Positions 44,010 to 56,000 of a stretch of 64,000 nt of DNA are shown here, in pieces (position 1 is the first letter of the stretch; the number at the start of each line of letters is the position of its first letter). A model generated the notes under the pieces. The model saw only the letters and a program-made list of their open reading frames with translations, did no database searches and was not told where the DNA came from. The position numbers were made by a program, and so were the translations under genes. The stretch is taken from positions 62,001 to 126,000 of the forward strand of contig JAMXDE010000058.1 in assembly GCA_026770025.1 (NCBI GenBank). The letters are read 5' to 3'. This stretch comes from Craspedostauros australis (taxonomy: Eukaryota; Bacillariophyta; Bacillariophyceae; Mastogloiales; Achnanthaceae).

Positions 44010-47000
44010 GTTGGGATGTTGGGAATGTACTTCTGCTGCTACTACTGCTACTGCCGCCAATGATGATGATGATGAAGGGCTGTGGTTGTTGCTTTGCTGG
44101 TATGGTAGAGTACGATCTATTGAGACGAGTCTGTATGGCACGATCTATTGCGACCTGTGCTATTGTATTCAGCAAGTGGCTGGGTTGGCTGGATTGTGAC
44201 CAGTTTGCCTCGTTCGTTTGCTTCCGAGTTTATGTTTTGAGTGTTTGTGTTCTGCTCTGTCGTGATCTGTCGTGATCTGCTGCAACCGGTTGTGGTTGTT
44301 TGTTCTTTGGATCCCTGTGTGCACTGGTCTATCGGTCTCGATGTCGACCTCACCACTCGTGTTGGTGTTGGTGCTTGTGATGTTGTTGGTGTGATTGTGT
44401 GTGTTGGTGTGGATAGAGTTCGCAACCTGTTTCGCGGCGTTTTTAAAGCAGTGTTGTTGTGGCAATCTGGCCGTCTCGCGAACAGCCACGCAGAAACTTT
44501 ACGGCACTGCGGTTCGTTGTCGGTGACAAATCACCAGTTTTGTGACACGAGTGCGAGCCGACGCCTTCTCCATCATGTGACTTTCTCATACTTTGTGACT
44601 TAGAGGCACTGTACTTTTGCGCACTGTCAAGCACTGCCAAGGACTGTCAAGAGTCATCACAAGGGGCCGTCTTCTTCGTGACACGCTACAATTATTGCCC
44701 TGAGGAAACCCGCGGAGTCTTGCTTTGCCAAACAACTATGGCCTGTTTCTCGCAATTGTGAATGGAAGACGTCCGGAATGACCACTTTAGCGAGATGGCG
44801 AGTTTTCTGGCGTACATTTCATGTCGCAGCACATAATCCGGCGCGGAACACAACCAACTCTTCTGTTCCCACAAAATCAAACAATGCCAACAAACCAGCA
44901 AACCAACAACGAAACAACTGTTGTTGGTACTTGTCCCGTTCCTCTCCAGAAACCACCAGTTCGTTCCCGTGCTCTGCCTGGTTGCTGGTTTGCGTTGTTA
45001 TCTATTCTATTACTATATGTGTTTGCCAGTTGGTTGATCGCTGGAGAGTTGCACTCATGCGGACATAACTCTTGTGACGACATCGATTAGTTGTTGATGG
45101 TCAGGGTGGCATTTCGGTTTGTCGGCATCGAGCGGCGGATCGCCATCACGCCGACATCCACATTCACATCCACATCCGTGCTTGGACGGGCATCGTCTCA
45201 TTCATCCATTCATCCAGACACCTCCATCCATCAACCTGAAGATCATATCGTAGTATGTCTATCAGCACAGATGCAAACGAAAAGCAACCATTGCGTGCGC
45301 GCTCACGACAATGATTCCTCATCATTCAAATCTAAAAAGAAGAGGGTAAATCGGAGTTGCATGCCAACATCGGAGTGGAACCAACTGGCGCATTGGGGTC
45401 CCGTCCCTTCCCACCATCATGGACTTGCTCACAGGCGATGTCGTAACAGCCCTCGCAATCACATGGATGCGGCTCTCACCCAGCAACGGAAAGACGCTCG
45501 CACGAGTTCATCGCAACTGCAAACACAACCACAACCACAACCACAAACCACCGCAACACCAAAAGACGAAGCGCACAAGATGTCTCCCTTCCGTCTCTCT
45601 CGCGCTTCTTCGGAACGAACACACCGAACGCGGCAGAATTGCGACAAACCGCGCTCCGCAACCCACGACACATGGCAGAACACGACGTTGCGGCCAACGC
45701 AAAAAAACAAACCAACCAAGTCGTGGACGACTCCGACTCGACGGAGTTGTCATCGCGGCTAGAATTCGTGACTCGGCTTCAATTGAAACACGATTCATCA
45801 TTTCAGTTGAATGACTCGATGGAACCAATACGAATAGTCGACCACTTCGATTAATGACGGATCATCCAAGAAACAAGACGAAGTCCGAGAAAGTCCGATG
45901 GGAGGGATGTTTTCTTCCGGTGGCGAGAAGCGGCACAATTAAGCCCAGCCAATTTTGTCGAAGGGTCGCCATTTTTTCGAATGTTGCCATGTGCTCGACA
46001 TGAACACTTGGAACCACGCAACGTACAACCTCGCGGAGTTGGCCCACAAATTTGAAAAAATGGTGCGAACTTCTTGCCTTTGGTCCCGATGATACCCACC
46101 CACGAATGCGCCATGGCGGTTCGACGAAAATGATGAGAGAGGAACGCCCATCAACCTGTCTGTCATCGAAATCTCGCCATCCATCATCGCGCACCGCGAC
46201 ATGCCAATGCTGATTGTTGATGAGTTGGCACTTGACTCAGTGCTGTGACGATCAGCTTGTTTTACGGTGACAGTGTTTGTGATTGTGGTTGTGCTCACTG
46301 GTTCGTCGGTATAACACATGGGGATGTTCACCCAACCATCACTACACCTGCATCATTCCGTGCATTCGTCCGTCCGTTCGTTCATTCATTGATGGCGATT
46401 GGCAACAATTTCGGTGCCGGCGGTTTGTTGATCGTGACCACAGGAAGGGGCACAAAATAACTAACAGGGGAAGGTCGTGTGGTCTTGGTTTGGATGTCCA
46501 CAGGCATCAATCCAGCATCACGATCGGACCGTCATTCGGACAGAAAGGCATCACTGCCAACTTCCGCCAGGTACCCAAACCAACCCTCATTTGCCATCTC
46601 AAGTCACCCCATCCAACATCGGACATCGAGCCTTCGAACATCCATCAACCGGTGGATCGCCTTGTCGGCTTCGTCAAGCAACCGATTGATCGATTGATGG
46701 CTGAAGGCAAGAGAAGAAGGAGACATCAGTAGGTTGAGTTCAGCGATCGTCCAGCCATCCTGGCAACCAGCTTATCAGGCGATCTGCGTATCAGTCAAGC
46801 AACGCACCAGCTTGGTGGAGTACCTTGCGGCTCCTTCTTGTTTGGATTGTGGAGACGGCACCGTCCAACGCTCCGTTGGAGGTGATCACGTCGGCCACTG
46901 TGCGAGTGAAGGCCAAGAGGAGGTGCAGCGTACTCTCGTTCACAAGGTTGTGCCATACGCACCATCAGCCTTCCTTCCTTGCTGATCCAGACAGAGAGAG

Positions 47001-48119
47001 AGGGTGGCATTGCAAGTGCAAGTGCAAGTGTAATTGCAATTGCAACCAAAGCAGAACGAGAGTGCGTGTCGATCCATCATCTGTATCGGTTGGATTGTGA
47101 CGAAAAGGCAGACAGAGAAGAGGAGGAGGAGCTGTGCCAACAAGGATCACATCCTCCTCCAGACCTGCTCGGTCGACTTTCGTCTTTGTTGTTCGTCGCT
47201 ATCCTCTCCCACAACACAACGCAAAGCAAAGCAACGCAACGCAACGTCCAGCCACAACATTGACCAGGAGCTCGAACACATTCGCACTCTTGTAGCAGCC
47301 AAAGGCTCTCAACAGCATTGGACCCACACCACAAGCACCTTGCTACCCTCCTGCACATTTACTCTGCACCACATCGAACGGAGGAAACCAAAGTGTCTCA
47401 TCGTCACGATACTTGCGTGAGCGACCAAGGGGGGACGTGGAAAAGTCCGCCTCTTCATAATTCATAACCAAAAAGAACACGATCCGCCAGAAACACACCG
47501 ATGACAACGACAAACCACGATCAACACCTAAGGACATTCGACGACAAGATCACGTTCACAAACGCCACTTTGGGCACATTCTGGCCATAATTCACGCTGA
47601 CACGCGCAACGCTGCGCTTCGCTCGGATCATTCATCATTCATAACATCCACAGTCAGACACACTGTGATAGACACACACTGTGACAAGCACAAACGCAAA
47701 CACGAACGCAATACACCGCGAAGCTTGACAATTCACAACTCATAACACCCATACACCCAACCACACAAACAAGGCGACAAAAGCAAGACGAAAATACGGG
47801 CACAACAAGCATCCCATAGAGCACATAGGTCGTATAATACCACATACGAGTATAGCAAGTACTACAGCACGTGCAGAACCGAGACAGAACGGAGACAGAA
47901 CGAAGGCAGAGCTGAGCGGAACGGAACGGAAAGAGAAAAAGACTTGCCACTTCTCCAACACGGATACTCCTATTCCTCTGTTGCTGACCATCCTCGTTCC
48001 GTCAACATAGAAGTAAAAGTCCGCGACATTGTGCTCTCTCCGTCATTCTCTGCCTTCCTTGGCCTTGTCCCACAACGCAACGCCAACCATACTTCACAAC
48101 CAATCCATCGATCAGCCGA

Positions 48120-48250
48120 ACAACTAATCGGCCACTCACAATCCACAACCAACCATCGAACCATTCATCCAACCAGCCACTCAAGCAACCATTCATCCAT
48201 CTAACCATCCACCCATCAATCCAACCAACAACTCACCCATCCAACAGCCA
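48120..48250 (+). repeat. Degenerate CAACCATCCAT-type repeats in the leader of the orphan gene
   Basis: Imperfect repeats of CAACCA, CATCCA and CCATTCATCCA fill the ~130 bp before the ATG at 48256. Period and unit are irregular, unlike the perfect arrays before other genes. Confidence 0.7.
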
Positions 48251-48255
48251 CAACC

Positions 48256-51200
48256 ATGGCCAGCAACGTCCCGAACCTCGCTTCGAGAACTGCTGCCACA
48301 GACGGAGACTGCGATTGCGGCAGCGAAGACGGTGGCAACCCTTGTCTGCCGACCATGCCATCGGCCAGCGTCCCTTCCATTCATACTGCCGATGCCGTCC
48401 ATACTTCCGATGCTGTTGAGACCATTGATAGCAACAATGGCAACAATGGCAACAATAGCAACAATAGCAACAATAGCAACAATAGCAACAATGGCAGTAA
48501 CAGCAACAATGGCAACAGCGACAGAGGCAACAGAAACTCTTCCATGCCACGCTTCAAGGGGTTCCTTCGTTCGTTGACCCAGAGACACAAGCAGACATCG
48601 AAGAAGCAGAACAGAGCCTCAACTTCCAAGCCATCCAAAGCATCCACACCATCCATGTCAACATCGACTACAGCTTTGACGTCGGCTTCTGCCCCCACTC
48701 CCGCTTCTATACCTACCACCACTTCTGCACCTACACCTACACCTGCTTTGACCAAACAGCAACGCAACATGGATGCAATGGCCTCCATCGACTTCCAGCT
48801 TTCCCAGACCACAATGACTACGGCGGCGCCCACCATCACTTCGTCAAGCCACCATCATTCCGTCCAATCTCTGTCACCGAAGCGACCCAACAGCAACAGG
48901 TTCTGGACAGAGTCCACCACCTCCTTCTTTTCCAACAGCGCCAGCTCCTTCTACAGCCTTCAGACTCCCAGCATCCTCAACACCAGTCAGACCAGCATGC
49001 AGCTGCAGCCTCAAACGCAACAACAAACTCACGCGCAAATGCAAATGCAAATGGCCGGACCCGCGGGCTTCCATGACACATCACTCAGAGGACGGCGAAC
49101 GCAGCAACCATTGGGGCCTGCATCTCCACTTCCACCAGCATCATGGTCACCACGGCGCCAACGTCCAACCAAATCGGCATCGCTGCCACCTTCCACGACA
49201 ACAACATCAGCATCAACGACAACAGCGAGAGTGATGCCAAGCCACTCATTGTTCCCCGCTTCTCCAACCGGTACCGATGCGCACAATCCTCACTTCGACA
49301 TTGAAATTGGTCTCAATGATCAGCAACAGAATCAGCATGCTGAGGACGACGACAACACTCATGAGGGCGACACTCACATGGACAGCCGACCACAGCACTG
49401 CCACAGCAACATTCGATCTGCACCACAATCAAATCCCAAGCCCCGCCTGTTCCAAAAACGTTTGACGGATGCCACAGAGCAGACGGTGCCATGGTTTGGT
49501 GGCAGCAGTCGCGATCTCAGTTTTCTCAAGAATGATGACACCCTCGCCTACCAACGCGACTCATCGTCAAGTCTGCAACAACTGCAAGGACATGACCATC
49601 AAGCTTTCCATGCGATAACAACAACGGCAACGACTACATCCAATCCGGATGAATCGGCAGATCCGGAATCATTATCATTCTCGTCATCCTCGGCGTCCAG
49701 GTCGCCGGGATCTGCAAATATTCCATTGACAACCGCAGGAGAAGCAGTGGCGACGGAAGTGTCCCTTGATCCGCATTCAGCGAGCACAGCCAAAGCTGCT
49801 ACTCACGCAAATACCAATGACACCACCACAAGCAACCATGTCAGCAGCGGCAACAGCAACAGCAACAGCCAACGCTCGTCAAGTCGCAATTCATTCGCGG
49901 CATCCATCTCATCCGACAGCGAAGTGGAGGTCCTGCGCGTATCCGAGGGCATCCGAAGGACTCGGTCGGTGCAGCTCTCATCGTCATCCTCGTTCCCGTA
50001 TGGCGCCGGTTCGAGTGGTGAAAGCACGAGCTATCCATCCAGCGTGCCGGCCCTCTCCGAACCGTCCATATCGTCAGTGGAGGATATCCTCCAAATGCAC
50101 ATGCAATTCGAACCAGAACAGCAGCAGCAACACTTGCAGCCCTATGCCGACAGAACCAACCAGGATTCCTCGTCGAATCACTCCGTGTCGACCAACGCGC
50201 CAGTCCAACCAGTCTCGCATTCGACGCTGTATCGCAGACGCTGCTCGAAGAACTGGAGGGATTCGAAGGTCAAGAAGGAGGAAAAGCATCCGGCTGAGTG
50301 CATGCGACGACCCAGATCCTTCGATAACATATCCACGGCCCGCAAGGAAATACACACGAGGCGCTGGCAGAAGGGAAAGTCAAAGAGCTGCGACTCGCTG
50401 TGGGACGACATCACCAGCTTCCGTCATGATTACCTGCCGCAGAAGCAACGTCGCAGGCGAGGGCCTCCCGTTGCACCCACGCGCTGTGTCGAGGGATCTG
50501 CATCCTCGTCATCCTCCCACACGACAGCGAGGAAGGAGCAGCGTCGCGCACGGCGTCGCAAGTTCAAGCATAAGAAGCGGAAGAGTTCCATGTCGGGTCC
50601 AGCCGCCATTGCTGTGTCCGAAATTACTGCCGTCAGCCAGCCACCTGCTGTCAGTTCCAACAGTGCGCACAGCGGAAGTTTCCATCATGCCGACAGTGAT
50701 GATGGCATCGAGAAGAGCGACACTGCCAATGATCGCTGTCATGAAATCGAGGAGAATGACAACGGCGGTGATGTCCACGCAGGTATCCACGATGATGTCC
50801 ACGATGATACAGACGACGAGGAAGAAATCTCCATCAGCGTCAATTCGAGGCCGATGAACCGTCTGACCTCGCGCGATGGCAGCAGCTCGCCGAGTCGCTG
50901 CCAGCTGCATCTGTCGACATCGGTGGACACCAGCAGGGGAACCGCCTCCCCAATTTCGCCCATCACATCGCCCGAGATGATCTTGCGACGCGGTGTCTCC
51001 TACCCCGACATTCGAGATCTTGCGCACAACCGCGGCTTCGACGAGGACAGGGTGGATGCCGACACGAAACCCATCCTTCCCACCAAATCGTTCGATTTCA
51101 ACAGTGCGTTGCAACAAGATGAAGAGATTCCACCCATGCCTGCGCTGTCCAACCCGCAATCCAATCATTCGCCGACCGATTCAGTCGAGGAACCGCGCTC

Positions 51201-52317
51201 CATGCGGCGCAACAGCGATGGCATGGTATTCCGCGCGTCCCTGTCGCAGCGTCACACTCCTCCCGTCATGCACCGGCAGCGCTCGTTGGGGATACTGCGG
51301 TCCAGCCGTCATCGCGCCACCCTCAGCGGCGGTATTCCGCTACCAAAGCATTCCAACCGAGGATCGTCCGCAACAGCGAGACCCTCGGATAGGGCAGCCC
51401 ATAGTCTGTCCATGGCCTGCATGGCAAGCGGCATCGATCCCAGCACGCCGGACGTATCCCCAACCTCGCCCTGGGTCAAGATGAAGCGTTCCATCGAGAA
51501 ATCCAGCGCCCAGGACTTTCCATCGCTTCCAAAGAAGGCAGATACGAGCCCGGAGACGTTTGGCAAGACCTTCGGAGATGATGATGATGATGAAGATGAT
51601 TCTGTGACATCTCTCACGTTGGATGACTTGCTCATGTCATCTGATGCCGTCAAACCTCCCGCACGGGCGCCATCGACAGTACCATTACCACGGCATGATC
51701 GATCGCGATCACCTCGTAAGAATCAGCATTACCGGCGTCACCAGCATCATCATCATCACCCACAGCATCATCTCAATACCAAGCGCAGCGATGGTCACCG
51801 TCGGCATCCCATCTCGAAGTTCAGATCCGTGGACGCCTCGCCTTTGACGATGAACGATCAGGACTTCCTCGCGAGCAACGAGGCCCATCAACCTCCGAAC
51901 GAGTACGATCGTCCAAAACATGGAATGCGGAGTGCCGAGATCAACCGCAAGGACATGATGGTGTCGTTCGAAGAGATGGACGCCATCCGCGACATCATCC
52001 GCACCGAAATGAGCACCATGTTCCAGCAAATCGTCCCTCCCATCGTGAAGAAGCTCGGCAAACAACGCAAGCTGGAACGCGATTACTTGCAAGAAACGCT
52101 GAAGGCCGACATGCGCCAAGTTCTGGACAAGGTCTTTGCGACGCTGGATGAGGCAGAGCAGGACGCCGACGACTCCACCTCCTGCCAATCGATGAGCATC
52201 CCATGCAATTCATCATCTCACCGACGCTGCGCCAACAAGCCCGACGGGAGCAACCGTGACGGCAGAGGCAACGGCAGAGATGCCGCCAGCGACGACGAAA
52301 CCGTCACATTTGCTTGA
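48256..52317 (+). CDS. Large disordered orphan protein with C-terminal coiled coil
   Basis: Single exon, 1353 residues; ATG at 48256 has a strong context (AACCATGG). I recognise no domain. An Asn-rich tract (48427-48516) comes from an ACAATAGCA-type repeat, followed by S/T/P-, Q- and H-rich stretches. A basic cluster (RARRRKFKHKKRKSS, about 50548-50592) may be a nuclear signal. Many basic-residue-plus-Ser motifs occur (RRPRSFDNI, KSKSCDSLW, RRGVSYPDI, MRRNSDGMV, RQRSLGIL), which resemble kinase or 14-3-3 sites. Residues about 1230-1310 (FEEMDAIRDIIRTEMSTMF, then KKLGKQRKLERDYL and DMRQVLDKVFATLDEA) look like a coiled coil and are the most conserved-looking part. A scaffold or regulatory role is a guess. 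Confidence 0.88.
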   Translation: MASNVPNLASRTAATDGDCDCGSEDGGNPCLPTMPSASVPSIHTADAVHTSDAVETIDSNNGNNGNNSNNSNNSNNSNNGSNSNNGNSDRGNRNSSMPRFKGFLRSLTQRHKQTSKKQNRASTSKPSKASTPSMSTSTTALTSASAPTPASIPTTTSAPTPTPALTKQQRNMDAMASIDFQLSQTTMTTAAPTITSSSHHHSVQSLSPKRPNSNRFWTESTTSFFSNSASSFYSLQTPSILNTSQTSMQLQPQTQQQTHAQMQMQMAGPAGFHDTSLRGRRTQQPLGPASPLPPASWSPRRQRPTKSASLPPSTTTTSASTTTARVMPSHSLFPASPTGTDAHNPHFDIEIGLNDQQQNQHAEDDDNTHEGDTHMDSRPQHCHSNIRSAPQSNPKPRLFQKRLTDATEQTVPWFGGSSRDLSFLKNDDTLAYQRDSSSSLQQLQGHDHQAFHAITTTATTTSNPDESADPESLSFSSSSASRSPGSANIPLTTAGEAVATEVSLDPHSASTAKAATHANTNDTTTSNHVSSGNSNSNSQRSSSRNSFAASISSDSEVEVLRVSEGIRRTRSVQLSSSSSFPYGAGSSGESTSYPSSVPALSEPSISSVEDILQMHMQFEPEQQQQHLQPYADRTNQDSSSNHSVSTNAPVQPVSHSTLYRRRCSKNWRDSKVKKEEKHPAECMRRPRSFDNISTARKEIHTRRWQKGKSKSCDSLWDDITSFRHDYLPQKQRRRRGPPVAPTRCVEGSASSSSSHTTARKEQRRARRRKFKHKKRKSSMSGPAAIAVSEITAVSQPPAVSSNSAHSGSFHHADSDDGIEKSDTANDRCHEIEENDNGGDVHAGIHDDVHDDTDDEEEISISVNSRPMNRLTSRDGSSSPSRCQLHLSTSVDTSRGTASPISPITSPEMILRRGVSYPDIRDLAHNRGFDEDRVDADTKPILPTKSFDFNSALQQDEEIPPMPALSNPQSNHSPTDSVEEPRSMRRNSDGMVFRASLSQRHTPPVMHRQRSLGILRSSRHRATLSGGIPLPKHSNRGSSATARPSDRAAHSLSMACMASGIDPSTPDVSPTSPWVKMKRSIEKSSAQDFPSLPKKADTSPETFGKTFGDDDDDEDDSVTSLTLDDLLMSSDAVKPPARAPSTVPLPRHDRSRSPRKNQHYRRHQHHHHHPQHHLNTKRSDGHRRHPISKFRSVDASPLTMNDQDFLASNEAHQPPNEYDRPKHGMRSAEINRKDMMVSFEEMDAIRDIIRTEMSTMFQQIVPPIVKKLGKQRKLERDYLQETLKADMRQVLDKVFATLDEAEQDADDSTSCQSMSIPCNSSSHRRCANKPDGSNRDGRGNGRDAASDDETVTFA

Positions 52318-53030
52318 GCTGCGAGAACAGCAGAAGACAAGGCGTAGCATTCATGCACTCATATGACGCGCATTTGTGGAGTACAGATGTGTTGATGCGG
52401 AACGACGGGGAAATAAAACACCTTGCTCGACAGAAGCGGGGGCAGCTTGTTCGTGGCTGGAAATATGAACATGGAATGGAGTGATATCTGGGCAATGGAC
52501 TACGGACCATTGGCATCAGCACACCGCAAGGTCCTGGAAGAATCTAATTAAATCATAAACACACATTCGGGCATCCACGCAAGCGCTTGGGGTAGTGGTC
52601 GGCGCTAATCTCGTTCCTCTTCGTGCTTGTACTTCACCGAAGCAAATGGTGGAAGTCTACAGCCAAGACTAGTCCATTTTCATTCGTAGTGACGTCACAA
52701 ACGGGACATGACTGACTACGGTCGTTTGGGTCGACTGTGACAAAAGGCGAAAATCCAACGGATAGATTTTGCTTCTCACATTTGTGCTGTGATCGCACTG
52801 ACAGGACCCAAAAAGTGGAGGGAACGCATCCGAAGAGACATCATCATCATCATCATCATCATCTCCCGCTCCACGCTCTCCATCATACCATAGTCGTACT
52901 CGACTCGACTCGATTTGTGCGGGATTGGTACATGCAATTCACAGGTGCAACCATACTCGGAACAAAGGCTTCGAAGACCGATCATCATCGTTCACCATCC
53001 CTGCCATCTGAGAAATTGACATTGTCGACG
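52318..53030. other. Intergenic region before the SET fusion gene
   Basis: An AATAAA at 52412-52417, about 95 bp after the preceding stop, could be a polyadenylation signal. The rest holds a CAT repeat and the leader of the next gene. The frame is open upstream to 52737, so a longer N-terminus (ATG 52932) cannot be excluded. Confidence 0.5.
52839..52863 (+). repeat. CAT trinucleotide repeat
   Basis: About eight CAT copies lie 170 bp upstream of the preferred start and 69 bp upstream of the alternative ATG at 52932. Confidence 0.95.
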
Positions 53031-56000
53031 ATGGCACCACGGATGACGGCAGGAATGAGCAACATGAGGGCGTCCTGCAGCTGGATGAAAGCCAGCCTGC
53101 CGTTGTCATGGAGAACTCTCTTTCTCTTGGCCCTGCTGTCCTGCGCATCAACCCATCCTCGACCATCGTCGTCGTTGATGGTCGCGGCAAGGCCCACCAC
53201 CTCTGACAAAGATTTTTCCCCATCGACTGACGCAAGGATCAACGAAGTCATCGATTGGTTGAACAATGCTCCGGAGGGGTTCTTCAACGACAAGCAGGTC
53301 GTGAGGAAGGCGAAGGACACAGCATTCCATTCCGGATCCGAGGTTGGACTCGGCATGTTCGCCCAGGAGAGGATCGAAGAAGGCGAAGAGCTGATGCGCA
53401 TTCCATGGGATCACATCATTGCCAAGGCGGGCGACGATGAATTCCCAAGCGTGGAGCTCGAATGTCACACGGTCACGGAGCTCATCAAGCAAGTGGAGCT
53501 GGGGGAGGAGTCCTACTTCGCGCCTTACGTGAACTACCTCATGAACGCCGACATGACTGGGAATCCAAGTGCATGGAGCCAACAGGCGAGGCAGATGTTT
53601 GACTCCGTTCTCAAAGGAACGACGGTGTACCAGCAATTGGCACCCTTCGAAGGCATCAACTGGCTGGACATTTGGGAGAACGAGTGCATGGGACAGCGGA
53701 GTCCCGTTGCGGACCGTGCCGTCATCGCGGTGGTGTCCCGAGCCAACTTCAACCTCCTCATCCCCATGTTCGATTTCTACAATCACGTCAGCGATCCAGA
53801 ACTTGACAACGTCGACTCTCGTGTTGATGAGGAGATTTCCTTCTTCGCCACCAGAACCATCGAAGCTGGCGAACCCATCGCGTACTCCTACCTGGATCCA
53901 CCCACGATGGAGAGGCCAAGATACTACGGCACAATAGGTACGTGGGATGGCTACAAGCCCAAGTGGAAGCAAAAATGGGAGTGGCCGTGGCTGTGGCTCT
54001 TGTGAGAGTGGTGCCAACGCCGCAACGTATCACATGCAGCCTGACTTCAATTGGATCGAGTTCGAATTCAAGCAGCTTGATATTCCCCGACTGAATGGTC
54101 TCTCCTGCATTCGTACGCTGCACTATACAATTCAGCGCGCAGTACGTTACCCACGCTGCATGGCATGAGATGGAACCAACAACTGACAATGCGCACACCT
54201 CCATGACTTGCCCACGCCACCCCATGCACCCCCAACCGTTTCTGACTCTACTCCACCCCATGCCCCACTACCCATCACGACTCGTGCATTCGCAGAACTG
54301 TTTGGCCAGTACGGCTTCATTCCGGATTATCCTCAGACATGGGCGTTCTTCTACAACGCACAGACCTACGCGCGGCTCATTGCAGACATCGAAGAAAACG
54401 ATCCGTCCAAGCACGGTGGCGCTGATGAAGGTGCAGGAAGGTTCACCGTTGAATGGGACATGGAACCAATCGACGACGATGGACCAGAGATGCTGGAAAT
54501 CTACGTCAGCCAGCTTGCTCGGGTACATGAAGAACTCAGCTCTGGACCAGATGAGTGGGCATTCGCACGCAATACAACCGATGTCATTTCAGAGGAAGAA
54601 TGGAACCTCGTCGTCAATTTCATTGAATCCGAGTTGCTGGCAGCAGCGAATATGCTGCGGTCCATCAACGACACAGACATGTTGAAAGACCCGAACTCGC
54701 CCATGGCGAACGAAGCGGACTGCTTTGATCACATTGGAAGCGAATGCTTCCTCAACCAGCTCTACCACACTCTCCAGTCCGAAAAGGAGATCGTGCCCGA
54801 GAGACAAGAATCGTGTGATTCAGACGTTGTGAGGAACTTCACCAACTACCAGGAATGGCAAAAGGTGATGTCCGAGTATCAGCAGATCGTGTTCCGCAGG
54901 CGCACGGAGGATGATGGAGATGTGAATGTTTGCATGACGCTGGATAACATCGTCCAGATCTGCGACAACTACAGACCGCACTACCACGAGTACGCCGTCA
55001 ACTACGCAGCAAGATACCTGCCAGAATTGAAGCGCGTCGCCTTCATCGGTGGTGGTGATTCGATGATCCTCCAGGAGGTGCTCAAGTACCCTAACCTCGA
55101 GCTCGTCATCGGACTGGAACTCGATCAGGTCGTCGTGCGCAACGCATTCGAATGGTTCCACACAGATCCGCACTTCCACGATGACAGGGTCGAATGGTGG
55201 TTCGGTGATGCCACCAAGTCTCTCCTCCTCCTCCCCAGAGAGTACATGAACTCATTCGACTTCGTCATGGTGGACGTGTCCGAAACGGGAGCCAGCCTCA
55301 CCGTCACCGAGCATCTCGATATCCTCAACGCCATGGCACTGCTCGTCAAACCAGGTGGTATCATGGTGAAGAACGAACCGCACTTCGAAAAGATCTCCGC
55401 CACCTTCGATTACTCCGTGGATGTCCACTTCTACGACAACCCCATGATCTGCGACCAGTCCATGATCATGGGCAGCAACCACATCGATTTCTACCATCAT
55501 GACAAGATGACGGATCATGGCGTCGACAACCTCCTGTTGCCAGAGATCGACGACTACCCCCACCAGTACTACCTGTGGCGTGACTACAAGATCAACGATC
55601 CAACCACAGACGGATCCTGCGATGCTCTGGCTGAAGCCATCGAAGACCAGAAGAAGGCCGAGGGTATCCGAAAGGGCAAGAGCGAAGGTATGCTGATGGT
55701 GATCGAGGTGGAGCACTGCGCCATTCCGTTGAACACCATCGAATCTGCGCTGATGACAGCCCTGGAGGGTCTTGGTTTCACATCCATCGTCGCCGACGGT
55801 AACAACAAAGACGACGACGACGACGACGATGCTGGGGATGATGATGATGATGATAAGAGCAGTGACATCGTGATCATGATGGCGGAGGGATACGTGATCG
55901 CCCGCTGGTGGAAGGGACGATCGTACGTTGGATTGGACATCCATCTGTGGGGACGCTTCGAGAAGATGGACGCCACACGAACGGCGTTGGTGAAGGCTCT

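Larger units (their letters stand above)
43970..48255. other. Divergent intergenic region, about 4.3 kb, no confident gene
   Basis: It lies between divergent genes. Several frames on the plus strand between 45256 and 46732 read as plausible protein (for example the end of 45639-45854, a stretch near 46113-46250, and 46490-46732), and splice-like sites occur. However, neighbouring frames and the opposite strand look equally plausible and no family is recognisable. Repeats next to each flanking gene are listed separately. Confidence 0.45.

Noticed and set aside
45091-46732. Plus-strand gene from several short frames
   Set aside because: Three frames and the opposite strand all give plausible-looking peptides; no motif, consistent splice chain or stop-free stretch over 230 codons supports one of them.
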